From: Pseudomonas sp. HR96
Lineage (GTDB): Bacteria; Pseudomonadota; Gammaproteobacteria; Pseudomonadales; Pseudomonadaceae
DNA length: 64,000 nt
Direction of reading: 5' to 3'
NCBI RefSeq assembly: GCF_034059295.1
Contig: NZ_CP139141.1
Location: 1,037,001 to 1,101,000 of the forward strand
The notes under the pieces were generated by a model. It ran no database searches. It was given only the letters and a program-made list of their open reading frames with translations, and was not told the DNA's origin. Within the stretch, counting starts at the first letter, position 1. Every line of letters starts with the position of its first letter. A program made the position numbers and the translations under genes. This document shows, in pieces, positions 35,552 to 46,933 of the stretch.

Positions 35552-36460
35552 CTAGAACACCGACCACTCGATCCGCTGGGTCAACTTCTCCAGCGCCGCC
35601 ATGCCCACCAGCGAATTGCCTGCGGCATTGAGCTCGGGCGACCACACGCACACCGAGAACCGGCCCGGCACCACGGCGATGATGCCGCCGCCTACGCCAC
35701 TCTTGCCCGGCAAGCCGACCCGGTAGGCGAAGTTACCCGCCTCGTCGTACAGCCCGCTGGTGGCCATGATCGAATTGACCTGCTTGGTCTGGCGCGCCGT
35801 GAGCACCTGTTCGCCGCTGTGGGTGCAGTAGCCCTGGTTGGCCAGAAAGCCGAAGGCGCGGGCCAGGTCGATGCAGTTCATGCTCAGGGCGCAATGGTGG
35901 AAGTAGCTGCGCAGGACAGTCTCGACATCGCCTTCGAAGTTGCCGAACGACTTCATCAGGTAGGCCGCAGCAGCGTTGCGTGAACGGTGCTGGTATTCGG
36001 ACTCGGCGACCTTGGCGTCGGAGATGATCTGCCGGTTGCCGCACAGGCGCCGCACGAAGTCGCGCATCGACAGCGCCGGGGCTGCGAAGCGGCTCTGGTT
36101 GATGTCGCAGATCACCAGCGCCCCGGCATTGATGAATGGGTTGCGCGGCCGACCTCGCTCGAACTCCAACTGCACCAGCGAGTTGAACGGCTGCCCGGAC
36201 GGCTCGTGGCCCAACCGCTGCCATATTTCCTCGCCGGAGTGGCCGATGGCCTGGACCAGGCTGAAGACCTTGGAAATGCTTTGAATGGAGAACGCGGTAT
36301 GGGCGTCGCCGGCGCTGAAGATCTCGCCGTTGTTGCCGTACACGGCGATGCCCAGCTGGTTGGGCGCCACGCTGCCCAGCGCCGGGATGTAGTCGGCCAC
36401 CTTGCCCTGGCCGATCAGCGGGCGGACCTCGTCAAGTATTTCATTCAGCAGTTCTTGCAT
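35552..36460 (-). CDS. glsB: Glutaminase
   Basis: This 302-residue protein has the serine-dependent beta-lactamase-like glutaminase fold. It has the nucleophile motif SIQSISKV (SxxK type), [21 protein letters not shown] and the terminal [14 protein letters not shown]. It hydrolyses glutamine to glutamate and ammonia in the cytosol. ATG 36460 ([12 protein letters not shown]) is the family start and the in-frame extension to 36571 is rejected. It is divergent from moaC. Confidence 0.92.
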   Translation of the reverse strand: MQELLNEILDEVRPLIGQGKVADYIPALGSVAPNQLGIAVYGNNGEIFSAGDAHTAFSIQSISKVFSLVQAIGHSGEEIWQRLGHEPSGQPFNSLVQLEFERGRPRNPFINAGALVICDINQSRFAAPALSMRDFVRRLCGNRQIISDAKVAESEYQHRSRNAAAAYLMKSFGNFEGDVETVLRSYFHHCALSMNCIDLARAFGFLANQGYCTHSGEQVLTARQTKQVNSIMATSGLYDEAGNFAYRVGLPGKSGVGGGIIAVVPGRFSVCVWSPELNAAGNSLVGMAALEKLTQRIEWSVF

Positions 36461-36575
36461 GGGCTGCTCGCTTTTGTGCAATCGTCCAATAGACGTGTGG
36501 CGCGGCTGGAGCATCACACCGTGCAAGAGTACAGGCTCGGGTTTACACTTCGGGCTCGATAACAGGAGCAACGCT

Positions 36576-37049
36576 GTGCTGACTCATCTCGATTCCCAAG
36601 GCCGCGCGAACATGGTCGATGTCACCGACAAAGCCGTGACCTTCCGCGAGGCCGTGGCCCAGGCCCGTGTGCGCATGCTGCCACAAACCCTGCAAATGAT
36701 CGTCGACGGCGCGCATCCCAAGGGCGATGTGTTTGCCGTGGCACGCATCGCCGGCATCCAGGCGGCGAAGAAAACCTCCGACCTGATCCCTCTGTGCCAT
36801 CCGCTGATGCTCACCGGGGTCAAGGTCGAGCTCAGTGCCGAGGGCGACAATGCGGTGCTGATCGTCGCGCGCTGCAAGTTGTCCGGGCAGACCGGCGTGG
36901 AGATGGAGGCGCTGACTGCGGCGAGCGTCGCCGCGCTGACGATCTACGACATGTGCAAGGCGGTGGACCGTGGCATGGTCATCGAGCAGGTCATGCTGCT
37001 GGAGAAGCAGGGCGGCAAGAGCGGGCACTTCCAGGCGCAGCCGACATGA
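36576..37049 (+). CDS. moaC: Cyclic pyranopterin monophosphate synthase MoaC
   Basis: This 157-residue protein has MoaC landmarks: [17 protein letters not shown] at the start, [18 protein letters not shown], and the catalytic region [20 protein letters not shown] with [11 protein letters not shown]. It converts the MoaA product to cyclic pyranopterin monophosphate in molybdopterin synthesis. The start is GTG 36576 with CAGGAG seven bases upstream. It overlaps moaD as ATGA. Confidence 0.95.
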   Translation: MLTHLDSQGRANMVDVTDKAVTFREAVAQARVRMLPQTLQMIVDGAHPKGDVFAVARIAGIQAAKKTSDLIPLCHPLMLTGVKVELSAEGDNAVLIVARCKLSGQTGVEMEALTAASVAALTIYDMCKAVDRGMVIEQVMLLEKQGGKSGHFQAQPT

Positions 37050-37288
37050 AGCTCGAGGTCCTGTATTTCGCCCGCTACCGCGAGGTGCTGGGGCGCGAGC
37101 GCGAGGTGGTGGAGGGCGACTTCGCCAGCGTCGATGCGCTGCGCCAGTTCCTCATACTCGACCGCGGCCACGACGTGCTGGCCGAACAGAACATCATGTG
37201 CGCACGCAACGAAGAGCTCTGTGCGCTGGAGGAAACCCTGGTCGACGGCGACGAGATCGCCTTCTTCCCCACGGTCACCGGAGGCTGA
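37046..37288 (+). CDS. moaD: Molybdopterin synthase sulfur carrier subunit MoaD
   Basis: This 80-residue ubiquitin-fold protein begins [18 protein letters not shown] and ends in the required Gly-Gly (FFPTVTGG), whose C-terminal thiocarboxylate donates sulfur to molybdopterin. It is translationally coupled to moaC (ATGA) and 1 bp from moaE. Confidence 0.94.
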   Translation: MKLEVLYFARYREVLGREREVVEGDFASVDALRQFLILDRGHDVLAEQNIMCARNEELCALEETLVDGDEIAFFPTVTGG

Positions 37289-37289
37289 A

Positions 37290-37739
37290 ATGACGGTTCG
37301 TGTCCAGGCGGCGGCGTTCGACCCCGGCGCCGAGCTCAACACCTTGCATTCGGCCAACGCCGGGGTTGGCGCGGTGGTCGGCTTCGTCGGCTATGTGCGC
37401 GATTTCAACGACGGCCATGAGGTGTCGGGGATGTTTCTTGAGCACTACCCGGGCATGACCGAGAAGGCCCTGGAAAAGATCATTCTGGAGGCGGCCCAGC
37501 GCTGGCCCTTGCTCAAGGTGGAGATACTGCACCGGGTCGGCGCGCTGCAGCCGGGCGAGCCGATCGTCTTCGTCGGCGTGGCGAGTGCGCACCGGCGTGC
37601 CGCATTCGAGGCCTGTGACTTCGTGATGGACTACCTCAAGACCCGCGCGCCGTTCTGGAAGAAGGAGAACACCGAGGACGGGCCGCGCTGGGTCGAGGGC
37701 CGCGACAGCGACCATGCGGCAGCCGAGCGCTGGAAGTAA
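37290..37739 (+). CDS. moaE: Molybdopterin synthase catalytic subunit MoaE
   Basis: This 149-residue protein has MoaE motifs GAVVGFVGYVRD, LEHYPGMTEKAL, VASAHRRAAFEACDF and the catalytic lysines in YLKTRAPFWKKE. With MoaD it inserts the dithiolene sulfurs. It is the last gene of moaCDE; moaA and moaB are not in this window. A REP element follows. Confidence 0.95.
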   Translation: MTVRVQAAAFDPGAELNTLHSANAGVGAVVGFVGYVRDFNDGHEVSGMFLEHYPGMTEKALEKIILEAAQRWPLLKVEILHRVGALQPGEPIVFVGVASAHRRAAFEACDFVMDYLKTRAPFWKKENTEDGPRWVEGRDSDHAAAERWK

Positions 37740-37768
37740 ACCGCCCAGGAATCCATGGCGTGGGCAGG

Positions 37769-37812
37769 TGGGAGGGGGCAAAGCCCCCGAGAGGCCGCAA
37801 GGCCGGCTTGAT
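37769..37812. repeat. REP element downstream of moaE
   Basis: This is a copy of the GTGGGAGGGGGCAAAGCCCC / GAGAGGCCGCAAGGCCGG element, reverse-oriented relative to the 33449 and 46331 copies. It lies between the convergent moaE and rhlB genes and can fold into two adjacent hairpins. Confidence 0.75.
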
Positions 37813-37814
37813 TC

Positions 37815-39281
37815 CTAGTGCGATCGCTTGCGCTCCACCGGCTTGAGCATCTCCTCCGAAGGCATCTCGAAATTGATCTTGCGCCCCAGCAGCGCCTCGA
37901 TCGCCGGTAGCTGGTAGGAGTCGTCCTCGCCGGCAAAGCTGATGGAGACGCCGCTCATCCCGGCCCGGCCAGTACGGCCGATGCGGTGCACGTAATCGTC
38001 GGGCACTTCGGGCAGGGTGAAGTTGATCACGTGGCTGATGCCGTCGATGTGAATGCCGCGACCTGCCACGTCGGTGGCCACCAGCACACGAATCTTGCCT
38101 TCGCGAAAGCCTTCCAGTGTCTTGATGCGCTTGTGCTGGGGCACATCGCCCGACAGCTGTGCAGCGTTGACACCGTCGCGCACCAGTTTCTCCTCGATGC
38201 GGCGTACCTCGTCCTTGCGGTTGGCAAACACGATGACCCGCTCCCAGCTGTTGCTGGTGACCAGGTTGTACAGCAGCTTGTACTTGTCGCTGCCGGCCAC
38301 TGCGTAGACATGCTGCTCGACGGTTTCGCTGGCGACGTTTTCCGGCTCGATCTCGACGATGGCCGGGTCGGTGGTCCACTGGCGCGCCAGGTTCATCACG
38401 TCCTCGGTGAAGGTGGCCGAGAACAGCAGAGTCTGACGTTCGCTCTTGGGCGGGGTCTGGCGAATGATCGCCCGTACCTGCGGGATAAAGCCCATGTCGA
38501 GCATGCGGTCGGCTTCGTCCAGCACCATCACTTCGACCATGTCCAGGTGCACGTCACCGCGCTGCTGGAAGTCCATCAGCCGGCCTGGGGTGGCGACCAG
38601 GATGTCGCAATAGCGCGCTTCGAGCTGCTTGAGCTGCTTGTCGAAATCCATGCCGCCGACGAAGGTCATGACGTTGAGGTCGGTGTACTTGGTCAGGTTG
38701 GCCGCGTCCTTGGCGATCTGCACCACCAGCTCGCGGGTCGGCGCGATGATCAGCGCCCGCGGTTCGCCCATGTAGCGTTCCTTGGGCGGCGGCGTCTGCT
38801 GCAGCTGGGTGATGATCGACACCAGGAAGGCCGCGGTCTTGCCGGTGCCGGTCTGGGCGCGGCCGATGGCGTCCTTGCCGCGCAGGGTATAACCGAGCAC
38901 CTGGGCCTGGATCGGCGTGCAATACGGAAACCCCAGGTCGCTGATGGCGTGCATCAGTTCATCGGACAGCTTGAAGTCGTGAAAGCGCGTCTTGCCTTCC
39001 TGCGGCTCGACCTTGAAGTCTTCCAGCTTCCACACCGCCGCCGGGGCTGGCCGGGGTTTGGCCGGTCGCTCGCGGCGCCCTGCCGGCGCCGGGGCGGGTG
39101 CTGCCGGTTGTGCGTCCGGCGCCTCGATGGCGGCCATGGACTGGAACGCTGGCGCGGCGATATCGGCAGGGATGGCAACCGGGGGTTCATGGCTGGGCGG
39201 CGCGACGGGCGACGGGCCGGCTGCGGCGGTCATCGGCTCGGCCGCGCCTTTGCCGAACATTTTCTGAAGTGCTTTGAGCAC
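37815..39281 (-). CDS. rhlB: DEAD-box ATP-dependent RNA helicase RhlB
   Basis: This 488-residue protein has an N-terminal Pro/Ala-rich linker (about 15-85), the Q motif, Walker A (AQTGTGKT), DEAD box ([12 protein letters not shown]), SAT motif and C-terminal helicase motifs ([30 protein letters not shown]). RhlB unwinds RNA and in gammaproteobacteria assists RNase E. GTG 39281 is the start, with GAGAAG nearby. The C-terminal arginine-rich tail is short (VERKRSH). Confidence 0.9.
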   Translation of the reverse strand: MLKALQKMFGKGAAEPMTAAAGPSPVAPPSHEPPVAIPADIAAPAFQSMAAIEAPDAQPAAPAPAPAGRRERPAKPRPAPAAVWKLEDFKVEPQEGKTRFHDFKLSDELMHAISDLGFPYCTPIQAQVLGYTLRGKDAIGRAQTGTGKTAAFLVSIITQLQQTPPPKERYMGEPRALIIAPTRELVVQIAKDAANLTKYTDLNVMTFVGGMDFDKQLKQLEARYCDILVATPGRLMDFQQRGDVHLDMVEVMVLDEADRMLDMGFIPQVRAIIRQTPPKSERQTLLFSATFTEDVMNLARQWTTDPAIVEIEPENVASETVEQHVYAVAGSDKYKLLYNLVTSNSWERVIVFANRKDEVRRIEEKLVRDGVNAAQLSGDVPQHKRIKTLEGFREGKIRVLVATDVAGRGIHIDGISHVINFTLPEVPDDYVHRIGRTGRAGMSGVSISFAGEDDSYQLPAIEALLGRKINFEMPSEEMLKPVERKRSH

Positions 39282-39404
39282 GGTCTTCTCATCGGTTGGT
39301 TAAGGAGTAATCGCCGGCCAGTGTAATGCAAGAATCGGGCACGGCGTAATCATCTGCTGACAGCCTGGCCAATGGCTCTCCCGGCTGCCCTTGCAACCCG
39401 CGGA

Positions 39405-40534
<1,130 letters not shown>

Positions 40535-41563
40535 ATGAAGATGTTGAAATCCACCCTGGCAGTCCTGACCGCCGCCTCGGTTTTCGCAATCAGCGGTGGC
40601 GCTCAGGCGGGCGCAACCTTGGACGCGATCCAGAAGAAAGGCTTCGTGCAGTGCGGTGTTTCCGATGGCCTGCCAGGTTTCTCGGTGCCTGATGCCAGTG
40701 GCAAGATCCTCGGCATCGACGCCGACGTCTGCCGTGCCGTGGCCGCTGCGGTATTCGGCGACGCCACCAAGGTCAAGTTCAGCCAGTTGAACGCCAAGGA
40801 GCGCTTCACCGCGCTGCAATCGGGCGAGATCGACATCCTCTCGCGCAACACCACCTGGACCAGCTCGCGTGACGCTGGCATGGGCCTGGTGTTCGCCGGC
40901 GTGACCTACTACGACGGCGTTGGCTTCCTGGCCAACAAGAAGCTGGGTGTCAACAGCGCCAAGGAACTGGACGGTGCAACCATCTGCATCCAGGCCGGTA
41001 CCACCACCGAACTGAACGTCTCGGACTACTTCCGCGCCAACAACCTGAAGTACACCCCGATCACCTTCGACACCTCCGACGAAAGCGCCAAGTCGCTGGA
41101 AAGCGGCCGTTGCGACGTGCTGACCTCCGACAAGTCGCAGCTCTACGCACAGCGCAGCAAGCTGGCTTCCCCAGGCGACTATGTCGTTCTGCCGGAAACC
41201 ATCTCCAAGGAACCACTGGGCCCAGTCGTGCGCAAAGGCGACGAAGACTGGTTCAGCATCGTCAAGTGGACCCTGTTCGCCATGCTCAACGCTGAAGAAG
41301 CGGGCGTGACCTCCAAGAACGTCCTCGACGAAGCCAAGTCCACCAAGAACCCCGACGTGGCTCGCCTGCTGGGCGCCGACGGCGAATACGGCAAGGACCT
41401 GAAGCTGCCGAAGGACTGGGTCGTGAAGATCGTTTCGCAAGTGGGCAACTACGGCGAAGTGTTCGAGAAGAACCTGGGCAAAGGCACCCCGTTGGCCATC
41501 GACCGCGGCCTGAACGCGCTGTGGAACAAGGGCGGCATCCAGTACGCTCCACCGGTACGCTGA
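40535..41563 (+). CDS. aapJ: General L-amino acid ABC transporter substrate-binding protein AapJ
   Basis: This 342-residue periplasmic binding protein has a signal peptide ending SGGAQA and the family-3 solute-binding fold (VQCGVSDGLPGFSVPDASGK; RNTTWTSSRDAGMGLVFAGV). It captures polar amino acids such as glutamate and aspartate. ATG 40535 has GGAGG at ideal spacing. It is the first gene of aapJQMP. Confidence 0.93.
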   Translation: MKMLKSTLAVLTAASVFAISGGAQAGATLDAIQKKGFVQCGVSDGLPGFSVPDASGKILGIDADVCRAVAAAVFGDATKVKFSQLNAKERFTALQSGEIDILSRNTTWTSSRDAGMGLVFAGVTYYDGVGFLANKKLGVNSAKELDGATICIQAGTTTELNVSDYFRANNLKYTPITFDTSDESAKSLESGRCDVLTSDKSQLYAQRSKLASPGDYVVLPETISKEPLGPVVRKGDEDWFSIVKWTLFAMLNAEEAGVTSKNVLDEAKSTKNPDVARLLGADGEYGKDLKLPKDWVVKIVSQVGNYGEVFEKNLGKGTPLAIDRGLNALWNKGGIQYAPPVR

Positions 41564-41633
41564 TTGACCCCCGCCCTCGACGGTTCGCCGTCGAGGGCTC
41601 GTTACTCGCTACGCCTTCTACCTGGGGTTCTTC

Positions 41634-42815
41634 ATGCAAAAACCAATCGGCGCACCCACCAAGGGGTTTTCCCTGACCGATCCACGCGTGCGTGGGTGGG
41701 TGTTTCAGATCATCACCATCGTGGCGGTGGTCGCACTGGGCTGGTTCCTGTTCGACAACACGCAGACCAACCTGCAACACCGGGGCATCACCTCGGGGTT
41801 CGGATTTCTTGAACGCAGTGCCGGCTTCGGCATTGCGCAGCACCTGATCGACTACACCGAGTCGGACACCTACGCCCGGGTCTTCGTCATCGGCCTGCTC
41901 AACACCTTGCTGGTGACCTTCATCGGCTTGATCCTGGCCACCTTGCTGGGCTTCATCCTTGGCGTGGCGCGGCTGTCCAGCAACTGGATGATCAACAAGC
42001 TGGCGACGGTCTATGTGGAAACCTTCCGCAACATCCCGCCGCTGCTGCAGATCCTCTTCTGGTACTTCGCGGTGTTTCTCAACCTGCCAGGCCCACGGGC
42101 GGCCCACGGCCTGTTCAACACCTTCTTCTTCAGCAGCCGTGGCCTGAACATGCCGGCCGCCATCCCGACTGCGGGCGCCTGGCCGTTCGTGATCGCGGTG
42201 GTCCTGGCCATCGTCGCCATCGTGCTGATGTCGCGCTGGGCGACCCGGCGCTTCGAAGAAACCGGCGTGCCGTTCCACAAGTTCTGGACGGGCCTCGCGC
42301 TGTTGATCGTCATCCCGGCACTCAGCGCACTGATCTTCGGCGCCCCGGTGCATTGGGAATTCGCCGAACTCAAGGGCTTCAACTTCGTCGGCGGCTGGGT
42401 GTTGATCCCTGAACTGCTGGCCTTGACCCTGGCGCTGACCATCTACACCGCGGCGTTCATCGCCGAGATCGTGCGCTCGGGTATCAAGTCGGTCAGCCAC
42501 GGCCAGACCGAAGCTGCGCGCTCGCTGGGCCTGCGCAACGGCCCGACGCTGCGCAAGGTGATCATCCCGCAGGCCCTTCGCGTGATCATCCCGCCGCTGA
42601 CCAGCCAGTACCTCAACCTGGCGAAGAACTCCTCGCTGGCGGCCGGTATCGGCTACCCGGAAATGGTTTCGCTGTTCGCCGGTACCGTGCTCAACCAGAC
42701 GGGCCAGGCGATCGAGGTGATTGCCATCACCATGAGCGTGTACCTGGTGATCAGCATCAGCATCTCGCTGCTGATGAACTGGTACAACAAGCGCATTGCG
42801 CTGATCGAACGGTAG
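41634..42815 (+). CDS. aapQ: General L-amino acid ABC transporter permease AapQ
   Basis: This 393-residue inner-membrane permease has about eight membrane segments and the HisM-type EAA loop EAARSLGLRNGPTLRKVIIP (about 300-320). It begins MQKPIGAPTKGFSLTDPRVRG, typical of AapQ. It forms the channel with AapM. It is separated from aapJ by a short gap and is 9 bp from aapM. Confidence 0.93.
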   Translation: MQKPIGAPTKGFSLTDPRVRGWVFQIITIVAVVALGWFLFDNTQTNLQHRGITSGFGFLERSAGFGIAQHLIDYTESDTYARVFVIGLLNTLLVTFIGLILATLLGFILGVARLSSNWMINKLATVYVETFRNIPPLLQILFWYFAVFLNLPGPRAAHGLFNTFFFSSRGLNMPAAIPTAGAWPFVIAVVLAIVAIVLMSRWATRRFEETGVPFHKFWTGLALLIVIPALSALIFGAPVHWEFAELKGFNFVGGWVLIPELLALTLALTIYTAAFIAEIVRSGIKSVSHGQTEAARSLGLRNGPTLRKVIIPQALRVIIPPLTSQYLNLAKNSSLAAGIGYPEMVSLFAGTVLNQTGQAIEVIAITMSVYLVISISISLLMNWYNKRIALIER

Positions 42816-42824
42816 GAACCGCGC

Positions 42825-43919
42825 ATGAGCACTCATACTTTCAAACCCGACATGCCGCCACCGGCCAAGGTGTTCGGCCCCATGGCGTGGATTCGGCAGA
42901 ACCTGTTCTCCAATTGGTGGAACACCCTGCTGACCCTGTTCGCGTTCTACCTGCTGTACCTGATCCTGCCGCCGTTGCTGAGCTGGGCGTTCTTCGACGC
43001 CAACTGGGTCGGCACCACCCGCCAGGACTGCACCAAGGCTGGCGCCTGCTGGGTGTTCATCGAGCAGCGCTTCGGCCAGTTCATGTACGGCTACTACCCG
43101 CCGGAACTGCGCTGGCGGGTCAACCTGACGGTGGTTCTGGCCATCGTCGGCGCCGCGCCGCTGTTCTTCAAGGCCATGCCGAAGAAGGGTATCTATGGCA
43201 TCTGCTACCTGATCGCCTTCCCGGTCATCGCCTTCTTCCTGCTGCATGGCGGCCTGGGCCTGGAGCCCGTTGCCACCAGCCAGTGGGGCGGGCTGATGCT
43301 GACTCTGGTGATCGCTACGGTGGGTATCGCCGGCGCCTTGCCGCTGGGCATCCTGCTGGCGCTGGGCAGGCGCTCGAAGATGCCAGCGGTGCGCGTGGTC
43401 TGCGTGACCTTCATCGAGTTCTGGCGCGGCGTGCCCTTGATCACCGTGCTGTTCATGTCGTCGGTGATGCTGCCGTTGTTCCTGCCTGAAGGCATGAACT
43501 TCGACAAGCTGCTGCGCGCGCTGATCGGCGTCATCCTGTTCCAGTCGGCCTACGTGGCCGAGGTGGTGCGCGGCGGCATGCAGGCCATTCCCAAGGGGCA
43601 GTACGAAGCCGCTGCTGCCATGGCCCTGGGCTACTGGCGCAGCATGGGCCTGGTGATTCTGCCGCAAGCCTTGAAGCTGGTGATCCCGGGTATCGTCAAC
43701 ACCCTGATCGCGCTGTTCAAGGACACCAGCCTGGTGATCATCATCGGTCTGTTCGACCTGCTCAACAGCGTCAAGCAAGCGTCCGCCGACCCCAAGTGGC
43801 TCGGTATGGCAACCGAGGGCTACGTATTCGCCGCCCTGGTTTTCTGGATTTTCTGTTTCGGTATGTCCCGCTACTCCCAGTATCTGGAGCGCAAGCTGGA
43901 CACAGGCCACAAGCGTTAG
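42825..43919 (+). CDS. aapM: General L-amino acid ABC transporter permease AapM
   Basis: This 364-residue inner-membrane permease has the EAA loop [20 protein letters not shown] and the long N-terminal extension (about 100 residues including a periplasmic Cys pair DCTKAGACW) typical of AapM. It partners AapQ. It is 10 bp upstream of aapP. Confidence 0.93.
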   Translation: MSTHTFKPDMPPPAKVFGPMAWIRQNLFSNWWNTLLTLFAFYLLYLILPPLLSWAFFDANWVGTTRQDCTKAGACWVFIEQRFGQFMYGYYPPELRWRVNLTVVLAIVGAAPLFFKAMPKKGIYGICYLIAFPVIAFFLLHGGLGLEPVATSQWGGLMLTLVIATVGIAGALPLGILLALGRRSKMPAVRVVCVTFIEFWRGVPLITVLFMSSVMLPLFLPEGMNFDKLLRALIGVILFQSAYVAEVVRGGMQAIPKGQYEAAAAMALGYWRSMGLVILPQALKLVIPGIVNTLIALFKDTSLVIIIGLFDLLNSVKQASADPKWLGMATEGYVFAALVFWIFCFGMSRYSQYLERKLDTGHKR

Positions 43920-43929
43920 GAGTTTTGCC

Positions 43930-44694
43930 ATGAGTGAACCGATCAAGCAGCCTGTGGGCGCCCCCGGCATTATCCAGATGCAAGGCGTGAACAAGTGGTA
44001 CGGCCAGTTCCACGTGCTCAAGGACATCAACCTGAACGTCCAGCAGGGCGAGCGTATCGTCTTGTGCGGCCCTTCGGGTTCGGGCAAGTCGACCACCATC
44101 CGCTGCCTCAACCGCCTCGAGGAACACCAGGCCGGCACCATCATCGTCGACGGCGTCGAGCTGACCAACGACCTCAAGCAGATCGAGACCGTGCGCCGTG
44201 AAGTCGGCATGGTGTTCCAGCACTTCAACCTCTTTCCGCACCTGACGATCCTGCAGAACTGCACCCTGGCGCCGATGTGGGTGCGCAAGATGCCGAAGAA
44301 GGAAGCCGAAGAGATCGCCATGCACTACCTCAAGCGCGTGCGCATTCCTGAGCAGGCCCACAAGTTCCCGGGCCAGCTGTCCGGCGGCCAGCAACAGCGT
44401 GTGGCGATCGCCCGCGCCCTGTGCATGAAGCCCAAGATCATGCTGTTCGACGAACCGACCTCGGCGCTCGACCCGGAAATGGTCAAGGAAGTACTCGACA
44501 CCATGATCGGCCTGGCCGAAGACGGCATGACCATGCTCTGCGTGACCCATGAGATGGGCTTCGCTCGCACCGTGGCCAACCGGGTGATCTTCATGGACAA
44601 AGGCGAAATCGTCGAACAGGCTGCGCCGAACGACTTCTTCGACAACCCGCAGAGCGATCGCACACGGATGTTCCTCAGCCAGATCCTGCATTGA
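43930..44694 (+). CDS. aapP: Amino acid ABC transporter ATP-binding protein AapP
   Basis: This 254-residue ABC ATPase has Walker [10 protein letters not shown]-loop [10 protein letters not shown], signature LSGGQQQR, Walker [13 protein letters not shown] and switch His in VTHEMGF. It energises AapJQM uptake. It is the last gene of the operon, with an intrinsic terminator 15-46 bp beyond the stop. Confidence 0.94.
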   Translation: MSEPIKQPVGAPGIIQMQGVNKWYGQFHVLKDINLNVQQGERIVLCGPSGSGKSTTIRCLNRLEEHQAGTIIVDGVELTNDLKQIETVRREVGMVFQHFNLFPHLTILQNCTLAPMWVRKMPKKEAEEIAMHYLKRVRIPEQAHKFPGQLSGGQQQRVAIARALCMKPKIMLFDEPTSALDPEMVKEVLDTMIGLAEDGMTMLCVTHEMGFARTVANRVIFMDKGEIVEQAAPNDFFDNPQSDRTRMFLSQILH

Positions 44695-44708
44695 TCTGGG
44701 GGAGGTGA

Positions 44709-44740
44709 AAAAAGCCCGGGCTGATGCCCGGGTTTTTTTT
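44709..44740 (+). terminator. Intrinsic terminator of aapJQMP
   Basis: A CCCGGGC / GCCCGGG stem (44715-44721 and 44726-44732) with a TGAT loop is followed by eight T on the plus strand. Confidence 0.92.
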
Positions 44741-44772
44741 GGGGGCAGTGCGCCTGTCTCGATGGTCAATAT

Positions 44773-45000
44773 GGCCACCACCGGCCGCCCGCGCGGCCTA
44801 TCGCGGGCTTCGCGCGCTCCTACGTTCGTTTCGAGCGTATGCATCCAGCGGCCATCACCTATGACCGCCTTGGTGGCTTGGCGGTATGACGTCGAACATC
44901 AAAAGCGCTCATAGGCGATTCCACTGGATGCATGCAAATCGAAACAAGCGTGGGAGCGCGCGAAGCCCGCGATAGGCCGCGCGGGCGGCCGGTGGTGGCC
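44773..45000. repeat. Long imperfect palindrome, paired REP arms
   Basis: The first 49 bp (44773-44821) and last 49 bp (44952-45000) are inverted copies differing at one position. Inside them GTTTCGA...ATGCATCCAG is inverted as CTGGATGCAT...TCGAAAC, and a shorter inner pair (ACCTATGA / TCATAGGC) follows. The whole 228 bp can fold into one long stem. The arm core (GGGAGCGCGCGAAGCCCGCG) is REP-like. It lies in the 418-bp gap between aapP and the MFS gene; no coding frame was seen. Confidence 0.8.
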
Positions 45001-45112
45001 CTGATTGAATTCCGTGACGAACATTGAATCGACAAAAATTGCTAGCAATCTTGCATTGCCCACCCGCAAACGACTAGATTGCCCTGCTACACCTTAAAAA
45101 TCAGAGTCACCC

Positions 45113-46330
45113 ATGTCTGCCTCTTCCGCTTCAACTGCCGCTGCACCCGTTGCCCTTCATCGTCCGTGGTTATTGCTGCTGGGCCTGGTTCTGGTTGCTC
45201 TCAACCTGCGCCCGGCGTTGTCGAGCATGGCGCCTTTGCTGGGTCAGGTTTCGGCCAGCCTAGGCCTCAGCGCCTCCACGGCGGGCCTGCTGACTACCCT
45301 GCCGGTGCTTTGTCTGGGGTTGTTCGCGCCGTTGGCGCCGATCCTTTCGCGGCGCTTCGGTGCCGAGCGGGTAGTGGCCGGGATTCTCGTGCTGTTGGCC
45401 GCAGGGATCGCCGTGCGCAGCAATTTCGGCGTGGTCGGCCTGTTCGGCGGCAGCCTGCTGGCAGGGGCTAGTATCGGCATCATCGGCGTGCTGCTGCCGG
45501 GCATCGTCAAGCGTGATTTCCCACGCCAGGCCGGGACCATGACCGGCGTCTACACCATGTCGCTGTGCCTGGGCGCCGCGCTGGCGGCCGGTGCCAGTGT
45601 GCCCCTGGCCTTGCAGCTCAACGACAGCTGGGCCATGGGCCTGGGCTTCTGGCTGGTGCCAGCGCTGCTCGCAGCGCTGGTCTGGTGGCCGCAGACCCAG
45701 GCCCGACATGGCGTTCAACATGTTGCCTACAGGGTGCGCGGCTTGTTGCGCGATCGCCTGGCGTGGCAGGTGACCCTGTTCATGGGGCTGCAGTCGTCGC
45801 TGGCGTACGTGGTCTTCGGCTGGCTGCCGTCGATCCTGATCGCCCGCGGCATGACGCCGGCCGAAGCGGGCTTGATGATGTCGGCCTCGATCCTGGTGCA
45901 GCTGCCCAGCGCGCTGGCCGCGCCCTGGCTGGCGACCCGTGGCCGCGACCAGCGCCTGGCGGTCGTGGCGTTGATGCTGCTGACCATCGCCGGGCTGTTC
46001 GGTTGCCTGTATGCGCCGATGTCCGGGATCTGGGGCTGGGCGGTGGTGTTGGGGCTGGGGCAGGGCGGCATGTTTGCCGTGGCGCTGACCCTGATCGTGC
46101 TGCGCTCGCGTGATTCACATGTGGCCGCAGCGCTGTCGAGCATGGCCCAGGGCGTGGGCTACACCATCGCCTCGGCCGGGCCATTGGCGGTGGGGCTGGT
46201 GCATGACTGGACCGGGGGCTGGAATGCCGTGGGCTGGATTTTCGGAATTGTCGGGGCAGCGGCAATCATCGCCGGGTTGGGCGCGGGGCGGGCTTTATGG
46301 GTTGAGGTTGTCAGCGAGCCGATTGCCTGA
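45113..46330 (+). CDS. CynX/NimT family MFS transporter
   Basis: This 405-residue inner-membrane protein has 12 hydrophobic segments, starting LLLLGLVLVALNLRPALSSM, the CynX/NimT family signature (NLRPAL). This family includes cyanate and nitroimidazole transporters, but the substrate here cannot be told. The cyn genes are not nearby. The ATG at 45113 has only a weak ribosome site. A REP element follows the stop directly. Confidence 0.87.
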   Translation: MSASSASTAAAPVALHRPWLLLLGLVLVALNLRPALSSMAPLLGQVSASLGLSASTAGLLTTLPVLCLGLFAPLAPILSRRFGAERVVAGILVLLAAGIAVRSNFGVVGLFGGSLLAGASIGIIGVLLPGIVKRDFPRQAGTMTGVYTMSLCLGAALAAGASVPLALQLNDSWAMGLGFWLVPALLAALVWWPQTQARHGVQHVAYRVRGLLRDRLAWQVTLFMGLQSSLAYVVFGWLPSILIARGMTPAEAGLMMSASILVQLPSALAAPWLATRGRDQRLAVVALMLLTIAGLFGCLYAPMSGIWGWAVVLGLGQGGMFAVALTLIVLRSRDSHVAAALSSMAQGVGYTIASAGPLAVGLVHDWTGGWNAVGWIFGIVGAAAIIAGLGAGRALWVEVVSEPIA

Positions 46331-46421
46331 AGATCAAACCGGCCTGCGGCCTCTCGGGGGCTTTGCCCCTCCCACAAGGGTGGGGCAACGCCCCCGGGAG
46401 GTCGTCAGGCCGATTTGCTTG
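46331..46421. repeat. REP pair downstream of the MFS gene
   Basis: ATCAAACCGGCCTGCGGCCT followed by the GGGGGCTTTGCCCCTCCCAC half (to 46376) repeats the 33449 element. A diverged second copy (GGGGCAACGCCCCCGGGAGG, then TCGTCAGGCCG) follows to 46421. Confidence 0.72.
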
Positions 46422-46459
46422 TATGCTCGGCAAGCCACCTCAAAAACAAGAGCTTGCCC

Positions 46460-46933
46460 ATGAACGAAAGCAACGCCGAGCTGATCAGCATCTTCTACTC
46501 CGCCTTCCAGCGCCTGGACGTCGAGACCATGGTCGCCTGCTACAGCGATGACGTCATTTTCAGTGACCCGGCCTTCGGCACCCTGCGCGGGCGGCAGGTG
46601 GGCGACATGTGGCGGATGCTCGCCAGCCGGGCCAAGGATTTCTCGCTGACCTTCGACCAGATCCACGCCGAAGACCACAGCGGCGCGGCGCACTGGGTGG
46701 CAACCTACCTGTTCAGCCAGACCCGCCGCACCGTGGTCAACGATATTCATGCCCGCTTCGTGTTTCGCGACGCCAGGATCTGCGAACATTACGACCGCTT
46801 CGACCTCTGGCGCTGGTCACGTCAGGCCCTGGGCACGCCGGGCCTGTTGCTGGGCTGGACGCCGCTGCTGCGCGGCAAGATCCGCCGCCAGGCGCTGGCC
46901 AATCTAGCGGCGTTTCAGAGCAGGTCAGCCTAA
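46460..46933 (+). CDS. Nuclear transport factor 2 / SnoaL-like protein
   Basis: This 157-residue protein has the cone-shaped NTF2-like fold pattern: a helix (LISIFYSAFQRLDVETMVACY), the DDVIFSDPAFGTLRG strand block, and HARFVFRDARICEHYDRFDLWRW. Such domains bind small hydrophobic ligands or act as isomerases; nothing defines this one. ATG 46460 is chosen over 46415, which would run into the REP element. It ends 4 bp into the convergent downstream gene. Confidence 0.8.
   Translation: MNESNAELISIFYSAFQRLDVETMVACYSDDVIFSDPAFGTLRGRQVGDMWRMLASRAKDFSLTFDQIHAEDHSGAAHWVATYLFSQTRRTVVNDIHARFVFRDARICEHYDRFDLWRWSRQALGTPGLLLGWTPLLRGKIRRQALANLAAFQSRSA

Noticed and set aside
41286..44321. 1011-codon minus-strand frame opposite aapJQMP
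   Set aside because: It is antisense to three well-recognised genes and has a His/Gln/Asp-rich shadow composition.
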